Below, piece after piece: positions 8,352 to 17,571 of a DNA stretch of 64,000 nt (position 1 is its first letter; the number at the start of each line of letters is the position of its first letter). Source of the DNA: Terriglobia bacterium (lineage in GTDB: Bacteria > Acidobacteriota > Terriglobia > Bryobacterales > UBA6623); the NCBI GenBank assembly GCA_009838515.1, contig VXRL01000011.1, positions 1-64,000 of the forward strand, in the 5' to 3' direction. Under the pieces are notes generated by a model, which worked only from the letters and a program-made list of their open reading frames with translations, did no database searches and was not told the DNA's origin. The translations under genes were made by a program, and so were the position numbers.

Positions 8352-9746
8352 TTACGCCAGCAGCTCTTCGACGACCCTTCCGTGGACGTCGGTGAGCCGG
8401 TAGTCTCGCCCTTGGTGCTTGAACGTCAGCTTCGTGTGGTCCGTTCCAAGCAGATAGAGAGCGGTGGCGTGGAGATCGTGAACGTGCACGGGGTTCTCCG
8501 CAGGTTCGAACCCGAAGTCGTCGGTCGCGCCATAGGTCAGGCCCGGTCGGATTCCTCCGCCGGCGAGGATCAGAGAGAACCCGTCCTTATGGTGGTCGCG
8601 CCCGGGGTCTTGCGTGAAGCCCTGCGGGGAAAGGGCTTGGACCATCGGCGTGCGGCCGAACTCCCCTGTCCAGATGACTAGGGTCTCGTCAAGCAAGCCG
8701 CGTTGCTTCAAGTCATCGATCAGAGCGCTGGTCGGGCGGTCCATGTTGCGGCAAGAGCGGGGCAGTCCGCCTGGCTGATAGATTCCCGTGTGGTGGTCCC
8801 AGCCGGCCATCATGACCTGCACGAATCGCACGCCTCGCTCGACCATCCTTCGCGCGAGCAGGCACATGTTCGCGTAGCTGGCTCCGCCCGGTTTCGCCCC
8901 ATAGGCCTCGAGCACTTGCTGCGGCTCGTCCTCGATCCGCATCAGCTCTGGGCCCGATGCCTGCAGCCGGAAGGCCATCTCGTACTGTGCGATCCGAGTG
9001 GTGATTTCGGGATCCTCGTAGCGATCGCGAGCCAGTCGGTTGAGAGCGGACACCCCGTCGATCACTTGTTTCTGGCGGTCTCGGTCAACTCCATCCGGGT
9101 TGGCTAGGTAGTGAACCGGCTCCGCCCCGGAGCGGAACTTGACGCCCTGGTGGATGCTGGGCAAGAAGCCGCTTCCCCAAGCGCTGTTGCCGGCCGTATT
9201 GGGTCCGGTTGCCATCACGACGAAGGTCGGCAGGCTATCGCTGAGCGAGCCTAGGCCGTAAGAGACCCACGAACCGAACGTGGGCCTTCCCAGGCGTCCA
9301 AAGCCTGTATGGAGGAACAGCTCGCCGGCGCCGTGATTGAACTCGTCGGTCTGCATCGAGCGGACAACGGTCAAATCATCCGCGCGCCCCGCCAGATGCG
9401 GCACCAGCTCGGAGAACCAAGCGCCGGACTCGCCGTACTGTGCGAACTTGTACGGCGAGGACAGAGCGCCTGCGCCCTTGGGCACAAAGGCGAACTGCTT
9501 GCCCTTCAGGATGCTGTCGGGCATGGGCTTGCCCTCGAATTTCGCGAGTGCCGGCTTCGGGTCGAGCAAATCGACCTGCGATGGACCGCCGAGCATGTGC
9601 AAGAAGATGATGTGCTTCGCCTTGGGCGCGAAGTGCTGCGCGACTGCTGAGCTGTCATCCGCCGCGAGCAGCGACTGTAAGGCGATCGAGCCTAGGCCTG
9701 CGGCACCAGCCCGCAAGAACGCTCGACGTTGAAGCTCCATCGCCAT
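8352..9746 (-). CDS. DUF1501 protein (alkaline-phosphatase superfamily), Tat-exported
   Basis: A 464-residue DUF1501 protein, a sulfatase-related alkaline-phosphatase-superfamily group that is abundant in Planctomycetes and Acidobacteria and has no settled biochemical role. Seen: a Tat motif (LQRRAFLRAGAAG), AKHIIFLHMLGGPSQVDLLD near the N terminus, GAGELFLHTGFGRLGRP, and WTGEFGRTPM and GRDHHKDGFSL near the C terminus, all typical of the family. Its ATG shares one base with the TGA of the upstream PSD1 gene (TGATG), a strong sign of translational coupling. In related genomes DUF1501 genes pair with DUF1549/DUF1553 genes in the same way. Confidence 0.92.
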   Translation of the reverse strand: MAMELQRRAFLRAGAAGLGSIALQSLLAADDSSAVAQHFAPKAKHIIFLHMLGGPSQVDLLDPKPALAKFEGKPMPDSILKGKQFAFVPKGAGALSSPYKFAQYGESGAWFSELVPHLAGRADDLTVVRSMQTDEFNHGAGELFLHTGFGRLGRPTFGSWVSYGLGSLSDSLPTFVVMATGPNTAGNSAWGSGFLPSIHQGVKFRSGAEPVHYLANPDGVDRDRQKQVIDGVSALNRLARDRYEDPEITTRIAQYEMAFRLQASGPELMRIEDEPQQVLEAYGAKPGGASYANMCLLARRMVERGVRFVQVMMAGWDHHTGIYQPGGLPRSCRNMDRPTSALIDDLKQRGLLDETLVIWTGEFGRTPMVQALSPQGFTQDPGRDHHKDGFSLILAGGGIRPGLTYGATDDFGFEPAENPVHVHDLHATALYLLGTDHTKLTFKHQGRDYRLTDVHGRVVEELLA

Positions 9747-12229
9747 CAGCTCTTCGAAATGGTTTCGTCCAGGTTCAGCAGGACTCGCGCCAGCGAAACC
9801 CAGGCCTCGGATTCGTTCTCCGACGTTCCACGGAACTCGTTGAGCAGGCGAGTGAGCTCATCGAGCTCGACCGCGCTGGGCGCCCGGGTCACGGCGCGCC
9901 GAAAGGCGTAGACGAGCCGCTCCCTATCAGACTCCGCCGGCAAGGCAGTGACGATCCTTGCCAGGGCGCCAGCGGCCTCTAGGTAGGCCGGGTCGTTCAG
10001 CAGCGTCAGGGCCTGAAGCGGCGAGTTGGTGCGGGCTCGCATCGCGACGCAATCTGCTCGAGGAGAGGAGTCAAACGTCATGAAGCTGGGGTAGGGAGCT
10101 CCCCGGCGAAGGATCGTGTAGATCCCGCGACGGCGCCCGTCGGCCCCCTGCGACGTTGGGTAATTGGGATCCTCTACGGAGCTGATCTCCTTCCAAAGCC
10201 CGTCCGGCTGCGGGGGGTGGACTGGGGGCCCGCCCATCTTGTGCGACAACAGGCCACTTACCGCCAGCAGCGAATCCCGAATCGCTTCAGCCGGTAGACG
10301 GAAACGCGGCCCCGACGCGACAAGCATGTTGTCGGGATCTCGCCCCAGTAGCTCGGCTGATCCGCGCGAGCTCTGTCGATAGGTCGCCGAAGTCACGATC
10401 AAGCGAACGATGTCCTTGATCGACCAGCCTCCCTCGACGAACTCCACCGCAAGCCAGTCGAGTAGCTCCGGGTGAGTCGGAGGGTCGCCCCTCCGGCCGA
10501 AATCCTCAGCCGACGCGACGATACCGCGACCGAACACTTCCGCCCAAAGCCGATTGACGGTCACGCGCGCCGCTAGCGGGTTGTCTGGCGAGGTGATCCA
10601 CTTCGCCAGTCCCAGACGGTTTCGTGGCAGACCCGGGTCAAGCGCGTGCAACGCAGCAGGCGTTCCGGGCTCGACCGCCTTGCCGTGGGCGCCGATCTGG
10701 CCACGCGTGAGCAGATGGGTCTGGACCGGAGCGGGCTTGTCGGCCATGATCAGCGTCGTCGTCGGCGCCAGAGCCTTCATGCGCTTTGCGAGCGTCTCAA
10801 GCTCCTTGCGCGGCTTGGCAACCTCAGGACGCGTCTGGAGGAAGGCGTCCCGAATCGCGTTGTGATCCGACTCCGTCCGCTCAGCTATCGGCTTCGCTAG
10901 GGCGCTGGAAACCTTCGGTGGTAGGTCACGATTGGTCGCCTGCTGCTCCACCCACGCCGGCAGGTCCGCGACCGCCTCGAACTCCGCCTGGTTGATCACC
11001 ATCTTGAGGTATTCGTGCTGAGCCTTTGCGGCGGAGTATCGCGATCGCCGCCCCGCGGAGACAGGCAGCTCGATCTGCGCGCCGACGTAGTACTTCCGCG
11101 TGTTGCCGTCGCCGCGCAACACCGTTTCGTCGACGCCGCGGTCAAAGTAAGCGTAGAAGCGATAGTATTCCTCGATCGTGAAAGGGTCGTACTTGTGGGT
11201 GTGGCACTGCGCGCAGCCCAGCGTGGCCCCCAGCCAAACTGTCGCGGTCGTGTTGACTCGGTCGACCAGCATGGCGTTGCGAACCTCGTCGATCTTTGAT
11301 CCGCCCGACCCGTTCATCGGCGTGTTGCGGTTAAATCCCGTCGCAATCAGCTGATCTAGGGAAGGCTCTTCGAGCAGATCTCCGGCGAGTTGCTCGATCG
11401 TGAACTGGTCAAACGGCATATCGTCGTTGAACGCCCGGATGACCCAGTCCCGGTAGGGCCAAATCTCGCGCAGGTCGTCGTGCTGATACCCGTTTGAGTC
11501 GGCATAGCGAGCGAGGTCGAGCCAGTGCCGCGCCCAGTGCTCGCCGTATTGCGGCAAGGCGAGCAACTCTTCCACCTTTGCCCGGTAAGCCTTGTCAGTT
11601 GGACTTGCGAGGAAGTCGTCTATCTGCTCGGGCAGCGGGGGAATCCCGATCAGGTCAAGATACAGTCGCCGCATCAACACCGCTGGATCGGCTCTTCCGG
11701 AAGGCTCAAGCCCCTCGGCGTCGAGCCTGTTCAGGATGAAGCGGTCGATCGGGTTGCGCACCCATCCTGCGTCCGAAACGGGAGGCAGTTGCGGCCGTGC
11801 GGGTTTTTCGTAGGCCCAGTGGCGCTCGTACCTCGCGCCCGCCAATATCCACTCTTCCAACAGCTTGATCTGCCCTTCCGCCAGAGGGTCTCCTCCGAGA
11901 GGCATCCTGCGTGCTGGATCGTCCGCCTTGATCCGCGCAATCAGCTCGCTCGCCCCCGGAGCCCCTGGGGCGATCGCCCTCCTGCCTGCCCGCTCCTCAA
12001 CGGCCCCGGCGTATTCGTCGAGTCGAAGCCCGCTTGCCCGGGCCTCCGCGTCGGGGCCATGGCAACTAAAGCACCTCTCGGAGAGAATCGGACGAATGTC
12101 GCGGGTGAAGTCGATATCGGCCGCGGCACCCGGCAGGGCCAAGGGAGCCAAGAGCACTGCAAGCGAAGCGGTCCCGAAAGATAGGCAAGCCCTAGCGGAT
12201 TCGCTACCTCGCTCAGTTCTGGGCCACAC
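9746..12229 (-). CDS. PSD1 protein: cytochrome-c-like PSCyt1 + DUF1549 + DUF1553
   Basis: An 827-residue exported protein with the three-domain arrangement called PSD1. Seen: a hydrophobic signal segment (LAVLLAPLALPGAAA); a single heme-c site CFSCH within PILSERCFSCHGPDAEAR at about residue 50; a DUF1549 part with PIDRFILNRLDAEGLEPS, YADSNGYQHDD and FTIEQLAGDLL; CAQCHTHKYDPFT, a second CxxCH within DUF1549; and a DUF1553 part with NRLWAEVFGRGIV and SPLQALTLLND near the end. Function in the family is unproven; redox or polysaccharide processing is suspected because of heme sites and gene context. It is the first gene of the cluster with DUF1501 and DUF1080. The N terminus before the signal is long, so the exact start is uncertain. 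Confidence 0.92.
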   Translation of the reverse strand: MWPRTERGSESARACLSFGTASLAVLLAPLALPGAAADIDFTRDIRPILSERCFSCHGPDAEARASGLRLDEYAGAVEERAGRRAIAPGAPGASELIARIKADDPARRMPLGGDPLAEGQIKLLEEWILAGARYERHWAYEKPARPQLPPVSDAGWVRNPIDRFILNRLDAEGLEPSGRADPAVLMRRLYLDLIGIPPLPEQIDDFLASPTDKAYRAKVEELLALPQYGEHWARHWLDLARYADSNGYQHDDLREIWPYRDWVIRAFNDDMPFDQFTIEQLAGDLLEEPSLDQLIATGFNRNTPMNGSGGSKIDEVRNAMLVDRVNTTATVWLGATLGCAQCHTHKYDPFTIEEYYRFYAYFDRGVDETVLRGDGNTRKYYVGAQIELPVSAGRRSRYSAAKAQHEYLKMVINQAEFEAVADLPAWVEQQATNRDLPPKVSSALAKPIAERTESDHNAIRDAFLQTRPEVAKPRKELETLAKRMKALAPTTTLIMADKPAPVQTHLLTRGQIGAHGKAVEPGTPAALHALDPGLPRNRLGLAKWITSPDNPLAARVTVNRLWAEVFGRGIVASAEDFGRRGDPPTHPELLDWLAVEFVEGGWSIKDIVRLIVTSATYRQSSRGSAELLGRDPDNMLVASGPRFRLPAEAIRDSLLAVSGLLSHKMGGPPVHPPQPDGLWKEISSVEDPNYPTSQGADGRRRGIYTILRRGAPYPSFMTFDSSPRADCVAMRARTNSPLQALTLLNDPAYLEAAGALARIVTALPAESDRERLVYAFRRAVTRAPSAVELDELTRLLNEFRGTSENESEAWVSLARVLLNLDETISKS

Positions 12230-12712
12230 AGCCAGTCAGCGCCTCTTGGGGTTCGGCTAGCGGGCATGGTCGCCGTTCGTGAACCCGCTGGTACGACCAG
12301 TACCTATATCGTAGTCCGCGTGCTCATAGTCGGGCCACTCGTCTTGGCCTGCCTTCTTGGATCGGAAAGAAGACGTCGAGCCTATTCGTCCGTGCGCTTT
12401 TTCAACAAGGCGAATCGCAGTTCCATGACACGGCGGTATGCGGCATTGGTCTCGATGTAAGAACGGTGAAGCTCGGCGATCGATGTTTCGTCGAGGAGAT
12501 CGCGAACCGACTCAAGGATCCGTTGATTGGCGTTGTGGGCCGTCTCCACAAGCCTCTGGTTCGGCTCGCCGTCGATATTGAAGAAGCCTGGCTGGCCGCG
12601 GTCGTAGGCCCGTCGCTCCGAGATTAAGAGGCTAGCGGAAACAGAATTTCCATTTAATGTTTCGAGACGCCCCTATCCCTATCTCGTTCGGCACTCAAGT
12701 CTGCAGGCCCCT
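12230..12712. other. Gap between PSD1 gene and ABC operon
   Basis: A 483-base stretch without a complete gene. It holds the protein-like open frame described separately at 12382-12672 (minus strand). Downstream of that, a second minus-strand frame ends at 12257 with an acidic, Asp/Gly-rich tail and no start of its own. No convincing terminator, promoter or RNA gene is visible. The plus-strand frame at 12266-12460 has no protein-like features. Confidence 0.5.
12382..12672 (-). pseudogene. Start-less open frame, possible gene remnant
   Basis: A 96-codon minus-strand frame opens after a TAG at 12673-12675 and ends with TAG at 12382-12384. The translation reads like a real, mostly helical protein: RAYDRGQPGFFNIDGEPNQ, then NQRILESVRDLLDETSIAEL, then YRRVMELRFALLKKRTDE. 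There is no ATG, GTG or TTG in frame until a GTG well inside. An ATG in another frame (MEILFPLAS) runs into TAA after nine codons, so a one-base indel near 12640 would join a start to this frame. I read it as a decayed or frameshifted small gene after the ABC operon. No family recognised. Confidence 0.4.
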
Positions 12713-13408
12713 CTATTGGATTTCGGGCATTTCCGTGATCCTGCCCTTGTCCAGATAACGGCTCTCCTTGGCGTACTGGCGGGCTCGCGGATCGTGGGTC
12801 ACCATGATGATCGTCTTGCCGTGATTAGAGTTCAATCTCTCTAGGATGGTCAGCACGTCCGTGGCGGACTGTGCATCCAACTCGCCGGTGGGCTCGTCGG
12901 CCAAGATGATGGAGGGATCAGTCACAATCGCCCTGGCGATCGCGACGCGCTGCTCCTGCCCCCCGGACAGTTGCTGCGGCCGGTGGCCCAGCCGATCCCC
13001 AAGGCCCACGATCTCCAGCGCGCTCCGCGCTCGCTCGCGGCGCTCTTTCTTGGACAGGTGGGTGAGTAGCAGCGGCAGTTCAACGTTCTCGGCCGCCGTC
13101 ATCACCGGCACCAAATTGAAACTCTGGAAGATATAGCCGATATTTTGGCTTCGCCACCGCGCCAGGCTGCGGTCGTCCATCTCGCCGATCGCAGATCCGA
13201 GCACCTCGACCGCGCCGTCCGTAGGGCGATCGATTCCGGCGACTAGGTGCAGTAGGGTGGACTTGCCCGAGCCCGACGGTCCCATCAGGCAGAAGAACTG
13301 GCCGGACCGGATGTCCAGCGTGATGTGATCCAATGCGCGCACGGAGTAGTCAGCGCGCTGATACTCCTTGAGAACGCCCCTCAGGGAAACGGCGGTACCA
13401 GCGCTCAT
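12713..13408 (-). CDS. ABC transporter ATPase, LolD/MacB type
   Basis: A 231-residue ATP-binding subunit of the MacB/LolD family (type VII ABC). Seen: Walker [11 protein letters not shown]-loop [14 protein letters not shown], signature [15 protein letters not shown], Walker [13 protein letters not shown] and switch His in MVTHDPRA. Together with the two FtsX-like permeases and the adaptor upstream, it forms an export or lipoprotein-handling complex driven from the cytoplasm. Its start overlaps the adaptor stop by 4 bases (ATGA). It is the last gene of the operon. Confidence 0.93.
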   Translation of the reverse strand: MSAGTAVSLRGVLKEYQRADYSVRALDHITLDIRSGQFFCLMGPSGSGKSTLLHLVAGIDRPTDGAVEVLGSAIGEMDDRSLARWRSQNIGYIFQSFNLVPVMTAAENVELPLLLTHLSKKERRERARSALEIVGLGDRLGHRPQQLSGGQEQRVAIARAIVTDPSIILADEPTGELDAQSATDVLTILERLNSNHGKTIIMVTHDPRARQYAKESRYLDKGRITEMPEIQ

Positions 13409-14769
13409 GCTTCTCTCATCCTCTGGACGGCATCGCCGTCCTCAAGCTCGTCCGGCGGCGAGAGGATCACGTCCTCCCCGCCGCTGAGACCTTGTTCAAT
13501 CTCGACGCCGGCCGACGTTGTTCGCATGACGCGTACGGGCCTTCGCACAGCCTTGCCTTCTACATACAGGAACACGCTGTTGCCGTCCACCAGAGCCTCG
13601 GCCGGGATGCTCACCCGGGCACTCGAGATGCCCTGCTCGCCTCCTCGCTCTCCCTCGCCCGGTGCCAGGAACGCTACATTCGCGTTCATTTCTGGCCGGA
13701 TTAGCCTGTCAGGCTCGAGAACTTGGACCTTGACCTGGACCGTGGCCTTCTGTCGATCCGCTTCCGGGGAGATCTCGACAACCGCGCCGGAATAGTCGCG
13801 GTCCTTGTAGGCGTCGGTGGCGACGATGGCCCGCTGGTCCATGAAGACTCTCGCGAAGTCGCTCTGGCTGATATCCAGCTCGATCTGGATATCGTCTAGG
13901 TCGGCCATGGCTACCACGTACCCCTTCGCCCCGCGCTCGCCCACGAAACCGGTGGTGACGAGTTCGCCGACCTCGACGTTGCGCTCCAGCACGGTGCCTG
14001 TGACAGGCGCCCGAATCACCGTGGCATCGACCAGAGTGCGGTTGTAGGCTACGCTGCCCTCGGCCCGCTTGACCTCGGCCCTGGCCGAGTCGATGTCCTC
14101 TTGGCGCGGTCCGAGCCTGAGCAATTCCAGGGTCTTCGTCAGCGACTCGACGCGGCTGACCAGCCCGTCACGGCGGAATTGCGCTTGGTCGAATTCCGCG
14201 CTCGCGATCAACTCCTGTTTGTGAAGCTCTGTCGCGCGCTTGAAATCGATCTCCGCCTCCTGGAGCTGCGCTTTGGCTTCCAGCAGGTCTGCCGCAGCCC
14301 GATCGATCTCTTCCGGGCGGGAACCCGCTTCCAATTCCTGAAGGCGTGCCTTGGCCGCCTGCAGCGTGCCAACCGATTCCGTCAGGCGGGCCTGGTATTC
14401 ATCATCCTCGAGTCGGACGATTGCGTCTCCCGCATTGACATGGTCACCCTTTTCGACGCCCATCCAGCGGACGCGCCCGACGACTTTGGATGCAACCTCG
14501 ATCCTGTAGTGCGGGATCACGTAACCGGCTGCCTGCAGGACAATAGCCTCGCCCGAATCACCGCTTCTCGGCGCGAGCACACGGAACGTCTCAATTTCCG
14601 GGGCTGCGAACAGCGCGACCGCGATGCGCCAGGCGGCGAGCGCGCCGAAGACGAGCACGCCGCCCACGATCCATGCGGTGGCAGCCCTGGACCGTCGCCT
14701 CCGGCCTTGGTTTGAGCGGTCGATCTTGAGGCCCTCCAGGGCCTGGTCAAATGAGCGCTGGTCAGGCAT
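13405..14769 (-). CDS. Periplasmic adaptor (HlyD/MFP family) of ABC exporter
   Basis: A 454-residue membrane-fusion protein. Seen: a cytoplasmic basic N terminus (GRRRRSRAA), one membrane helix at about residues 31-52, a lipoyl-like half (VGRVRWMGVEKGDHVNAGD), a coiled-coil hairpin at about 120-230 rich in Ala/Glu/Leu, the matching barrel segment TVIRAPVTGTVLERNVEVGE, and a beta-barrel C domain. In MacAB-like systems it links the inner-membrane ABC pump to an outer-membrane channel; no TolC-type channel gene is in the window. It sits 9 bases after the second permease and overlaps the ATPase gene. Confidence 0.92.
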   Translation of the reverse strand: MPDQRSFDQALEGLKIDRSNQGRRRRSRAATAWIVGGVLVFGALAAWRIAVALFAAPEIETFRVLAPRSGDSGEAIVLQAAGYVIPHYRIEVASKVVGRVRWMGVEKGDHVNAGDAIVRLEDDEYQARLTESVGTLQAAKARLQELEAGSRPEEIDRAAADLLEAKAQLQEAEIDFKRATELHKQELIASAEFDQAQFRRDGLVSRVESLTKTLELLRLGPRQEDIDSARAEVKRAEGSVAYNRTLVDATVIRAPVTGTVLERNVEVGELVTTGFVGERGAKGYVVAMADLDDIQIELDISQSDFARVFMDQRAIVATDAYKDRDYSGAVVEISPEADRQKATVQVKVQVLEPDRLIRPEMNANVAFLAPGEGERGGEQGISSARVSIPAEALVDGNSVFLYVEGKAVRRPVRVMRTTSAGVEIEQGLSGGEDVILSPPDELEDGDAVQRMREA

Positions 14770-14778
14770 GGAGTACGG

Positions 14779-15945
14779 CTAGCGGTCGCCCAGCGACTGC
14801 AGGACCTCCCGTCTGGCGGCGAGCCAAGCCGGCAGCAGACCGCCCATGACGCCCATCGTCGCTGCAAAGATGAGGCCGCCGACGATGTAATCCAAGGTCA
14901 GCCGGAACTGAAACGTCGTCTCGGCAAAGGTCATGAAATTGCCGATCCGGCCCTCGAGCCCGTTCAAAGGCAGAACCAGCACGCAGCCCAGCAGGCCGCC
15001 CAAGAGCGAGAGCAACACTGATTCCAGCATGAAGCTGGTGAGGATGCTCGTCCGAGAGAATCCCAATAGGCGTAGGATTCCGATCTCCGCTGCTCGATTC
15101 GCCACTGCCGCGAACATCGTGTTCATCGCGGCGAAGCAGCTACCTATGGCCATGATCACCGCCACGAACATGCCGAGATAGCGGACCGGATCGGCGGATA
15201 CCATCTGCTTGGCGTAGTACTCGCTCTCGCGTTCGGCTTCAAGTCCTAGACGCTGGTCGTCCCCTACTAGGTTCTGCAGGGCTGACGCAGCTGCGCTGTC
15301 CTGGGCGCGTATCAGTACGCTACTCAGTGAGCCACCCCTGCCTAGATCTGTGCCAGCCAAGTTAGCGTCGACCCATATCTCGCTGTTGAAGGCTGACTGG
15401 CCCGCTGAGAAGACCCCTACCACCTCCCAATCGCCACGACCGTAGAGGATCTCTTCGCCAATGTCTGTGCCGGCCCGCTTGCCGTGCACCCCTCGCCCGA
15501 CGACCATCTCCCGCTTGCCTGGCGTGAACCAGCGCCCATCGATCAATTCGACATCGTGTCTGAGCTTGATGCCCATGGAGGAGAGGCCCCGCACGCTGAC
15601 GTTGGCCTGAGAGGTTGGATCGTCGCGCAGCGGCAGTTGTACGACCGATATGACCTCGTGGGATGCCATCGGCTCCCCGTCGAGTTCGGCGATCCCAGGG
15701 CTGAATTTGATGACGTCAAAGTCCTCTTTCGAGACGACGCTCACCAGTTCCGCGGTCGAGCCCTGTCTCATTACGATCAGGTGCTGCGGATCGCCGCCGG
15801 CTACCAACGAGGTCCGCAAGCCCTCGACCAGAGTTCCGACACCGAGCATGACCGCAACCGTCAAGCCGACGCCAAGCGCGGTCATGATGGTCGTCGTCTT
15901 GCGAACCAACAGGTTCCTGACGTTGTAGGTGATCGGGATCAGCAT
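14779..15945 (-). CDS. ABC transporter permease, FtsX/MacB type (second)
   Basis: A 388-residue permease of the FtsX/LolC/MacB family. Seen: an N-terminal helix after RNLLVRKTTTIMTALGVGLTVAV, a periplasmic domain of roughly 220 residues, and three C-terminal helices including AAEIGILRLLGFSRTSI, the cytoplasmic coupling segment typical of the family. The ATG at 15945 (MLIPITYNVRN) is preferred; the frame runs on to 16077 into the upstream gene. It follows the first permease after 14 bases. Two different permeases suggest a heterodimeric complex like LolCE. Confidence 0.92.
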   Translation of the reverse strand: MLIPITYNVRNLLVRKTTTIMTALGVGLTVAVMLGVGTLVEGLRTSLVAGGDPQHLIVMRQGSTAELVSVVSKEDFDVIKFSPGIAELDGEPMASHEVISVVQLPLRDDPTSQANVSVRGLSSMGIKLRHDVELIDGRWFTPGKREMVVGRGVHGKRAGTDIGEEILYGRGDWEVVGVFSAGQSAFNSEIWVDANLAGTDLGRGGSLSSVLIRAQDSAAASALQNLVGDDQRLGLEAERESEYYAKQMVSADPVRYLGMFVAVIMAIGSCFAAMNTMFAAVANRAAEIGILRLLGFSRTSILTSFMLESVLLSLLGGLLGCVLVLPLNGLEGRIGNFMTFAETTFQFRLTLDYIVGGLIFAATMGVMGGLLPAWLAARREVLQSLGDR

Positions 15946-15959
15946 TGCCAACCTACCCG

Positions 15960-17108
15960 CTACCCGGTATGACGCAAGGCGTCCACGATGTTTGCGCGTG
16001 CCGCAATCGTGGCGGGTATCACCGAACTGCCCACGCTGAGAAGAATCGCCGTCGCGAAACACGCCAGGACGCCCCAAGCCGGGAGTCTGAAGCCTGTAAT
16101 GAATTGCACTGCCACCTCGGACAACGCCTGGTTCACGAAAACCGTAATCAAGGTTCCTAACGCGCCGCCCACAAGAGAGATCAGCATCGCTTCACTGAGC
16201 ACGATGCCCAGCACGGAGCCGGGCTGGAAGCCGAGGGTCTTGAGAACGCCGATCTCCCGGGTCCGCTCTCTGACGGACATCGCCACCGTGTTGGCGGTGA
16301 CCATCAGCATGCTGAACATGATGGCGCAAGCGATGGATAGCAGGAACAGCTTGATGTTGCCCAGCTGATTGATGAAGCTGAGCTGGAACGCAGCCTCAGT
16401 CTCGGTCTTCGTCGGCACGGGCGAATTGCGAAACATGTCGTCGACGGCCGCAGCCACTCGCGAGGCGTCCGAGGCTGAGCGCAGCTTGATGGCAAAGACC
16501 CCGACCTCGGACCCGGACTCAGGCCCGAGGGCCTCTTCCAAATACTTGAAGTGGAAAAAGGCCTGCATGTCATCCGGGCCCTCGAAGATGGCCCTGACAG
16601 TGAGTTCCGGATCGAATGGGTAGATGTCCCCCTGGATCGTGATTCGCTGCCCGATCTCGAAGCCAAGCTTGTCAGCGACCGTCTTCCCAACAGCGAGCCC
16701 CTGGCGGTCGCGCTTGAACGCCTCGATTTGCTCGGGCGGAGCCTTGAACTCGGGATATATCTCAAAGACGGCTTCTTGATCGACTGCAAAGCGCGGGAAC
16801 ATGTGCTCCGGCCGCTGGTCGATGTAGGTGCCGCCGAACCAGTTCATCGGACAGATCCTGGCGACACCGTCGGTCTCGGCAATGCGCGCCCCGTAGTAAT
16901 ACGGCATCACTTGAGTCAGCGAGACCCGATGGCGCGTTATCAGCCGAAGAGCGGACTCCTCTCGGACTTCGTTGTCGAAGAAGACGGCGTAGACGGAGAT
17001 CAGCGACCCGATCAAGAAGACTGAGATGGCTGTGCTCAGCACGGTCAGCACCGTCCGACGGCGATTCCGGCGCAAATTTTTCAGGACTAGGTACAGCTGC
17101 TTGCCCAT
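15960..17108 (-). CDS. ABC transporter permease, FtsX/MacB type (first)
   Basis: A 382-residue FtsX-like permease and first gene of the exporter operon. Seen: LVLKNLRRNRRRTVLTVLST leading into helix 1, a periplasmic domain with PMNWFGGTYIDQ, then FtsX helices with VRERTREIGVLKTLGFQPGS as coupling segment. The ATG at 17108 (MGKQLYLV) is chosen; an upstream ATG at 17156 adds 16 residues without support. Transcription presumably starts in the 200-base gap shared with the divergent vapBC locus. Confidence 0.92.
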   Translation of the reverse strand: MGKQLYLVLKNLRRNRRRTVLTVLSTAISVFLIGSLISVYAVFFDNEVREESALRLITRHRVSLTQVMPYYYGARIAETDGVARICPMNWFGGTYIDQRPEHMFPRFAVDQEAVFEIYPEFKAPPEQIEAFKRDRQGLAVGKTVADKLGFEIGQRITIQGDIYPFDPELTVRAIFEGPDDMQAFFHFKYLEEALGPESGSEVGVFAIKLRSASDASRVAAAVDDMFRNSPVPTKTETEAAFQLSFINQLGNIKLFLLSIACAIMFSMLMVTANTVAMSVRERTREIGVLKTLGFQPGSVLGIVLSEAMLISLVGGALGTLITVFVNQALSEVAVQFITGFRLPAWGVLACFATAILLSVGSSVIPATIAARANIVDALRHTG

Positions 17109-17316
17109 GGAGAATCGATATGAACCGGGCAGCCGGTTAGGCAATCGGGCGGACAACCGCTCTAATCGATCGGCCGCTGCCTAGCTGCGGACGGGGCGCG
17201 GGATATCTACACCCATTGTGGCATGTACGATGGCGATTTGGCCGCGCTCACGCCAATCGACAGGGTCAGCCGAACTGATGCAATATAGATTCTGATCCCC
17301 ACGTATTGAAAACGCC

Positions 17317-17571
17317 ATGGCCCTGAATATTCGTAACGCCGAGACGGAGCAGCTCGCCGAAGCTCTGGCAAGGCTGACAGGCGAGACAAAGACGCGCGCG
17401 GTCACGGTAGCGTTGCGAGACCGACTGAATTGGCTCCGGCAGGACCGATCCGGTCGCACCCTCGCGCAGGAGCTGGAAGAGATAGCAGACCATTGCTCCT
17501 CTCTGCCAGTCCTAGATTCCTGCGATGCGGACGAGATCCTCGGATACGGCGAGATTAGCCCGCCGTCCTGA
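17317..17571 (+). CDS. vapB: VapB-type antitoxin
   Basis: An 84-residue antitoxin of the Rv0623-like PSK/VapB family. Seen: the N-terminal DNA-binding part MALNIRNAETEQLAEALA and ETKTRAVTVALRDRL, followed by a more acidic toxin-binding tail ending YGEISPPS. It would bind and neutralise the neighbouring PIN-domain toxin and repress their shared promoter. Its TGA overlaps the vapC ATG (TGATG at 17569-17573). No clear Shine-Dalgarno sequence precedes the ATG, and I see no obvious operator palindrome upstream. The partner toxin frame is broken, so the antitoxin may have no active partner. Confidence 0.85.
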   Translation: MALNIRNAETEQLAEALARLTGETKTRAVTVALRDRLNWLRQDRSGRTLAQELEEIADHCSSLPVLDSCDADEILGYGEISPPS

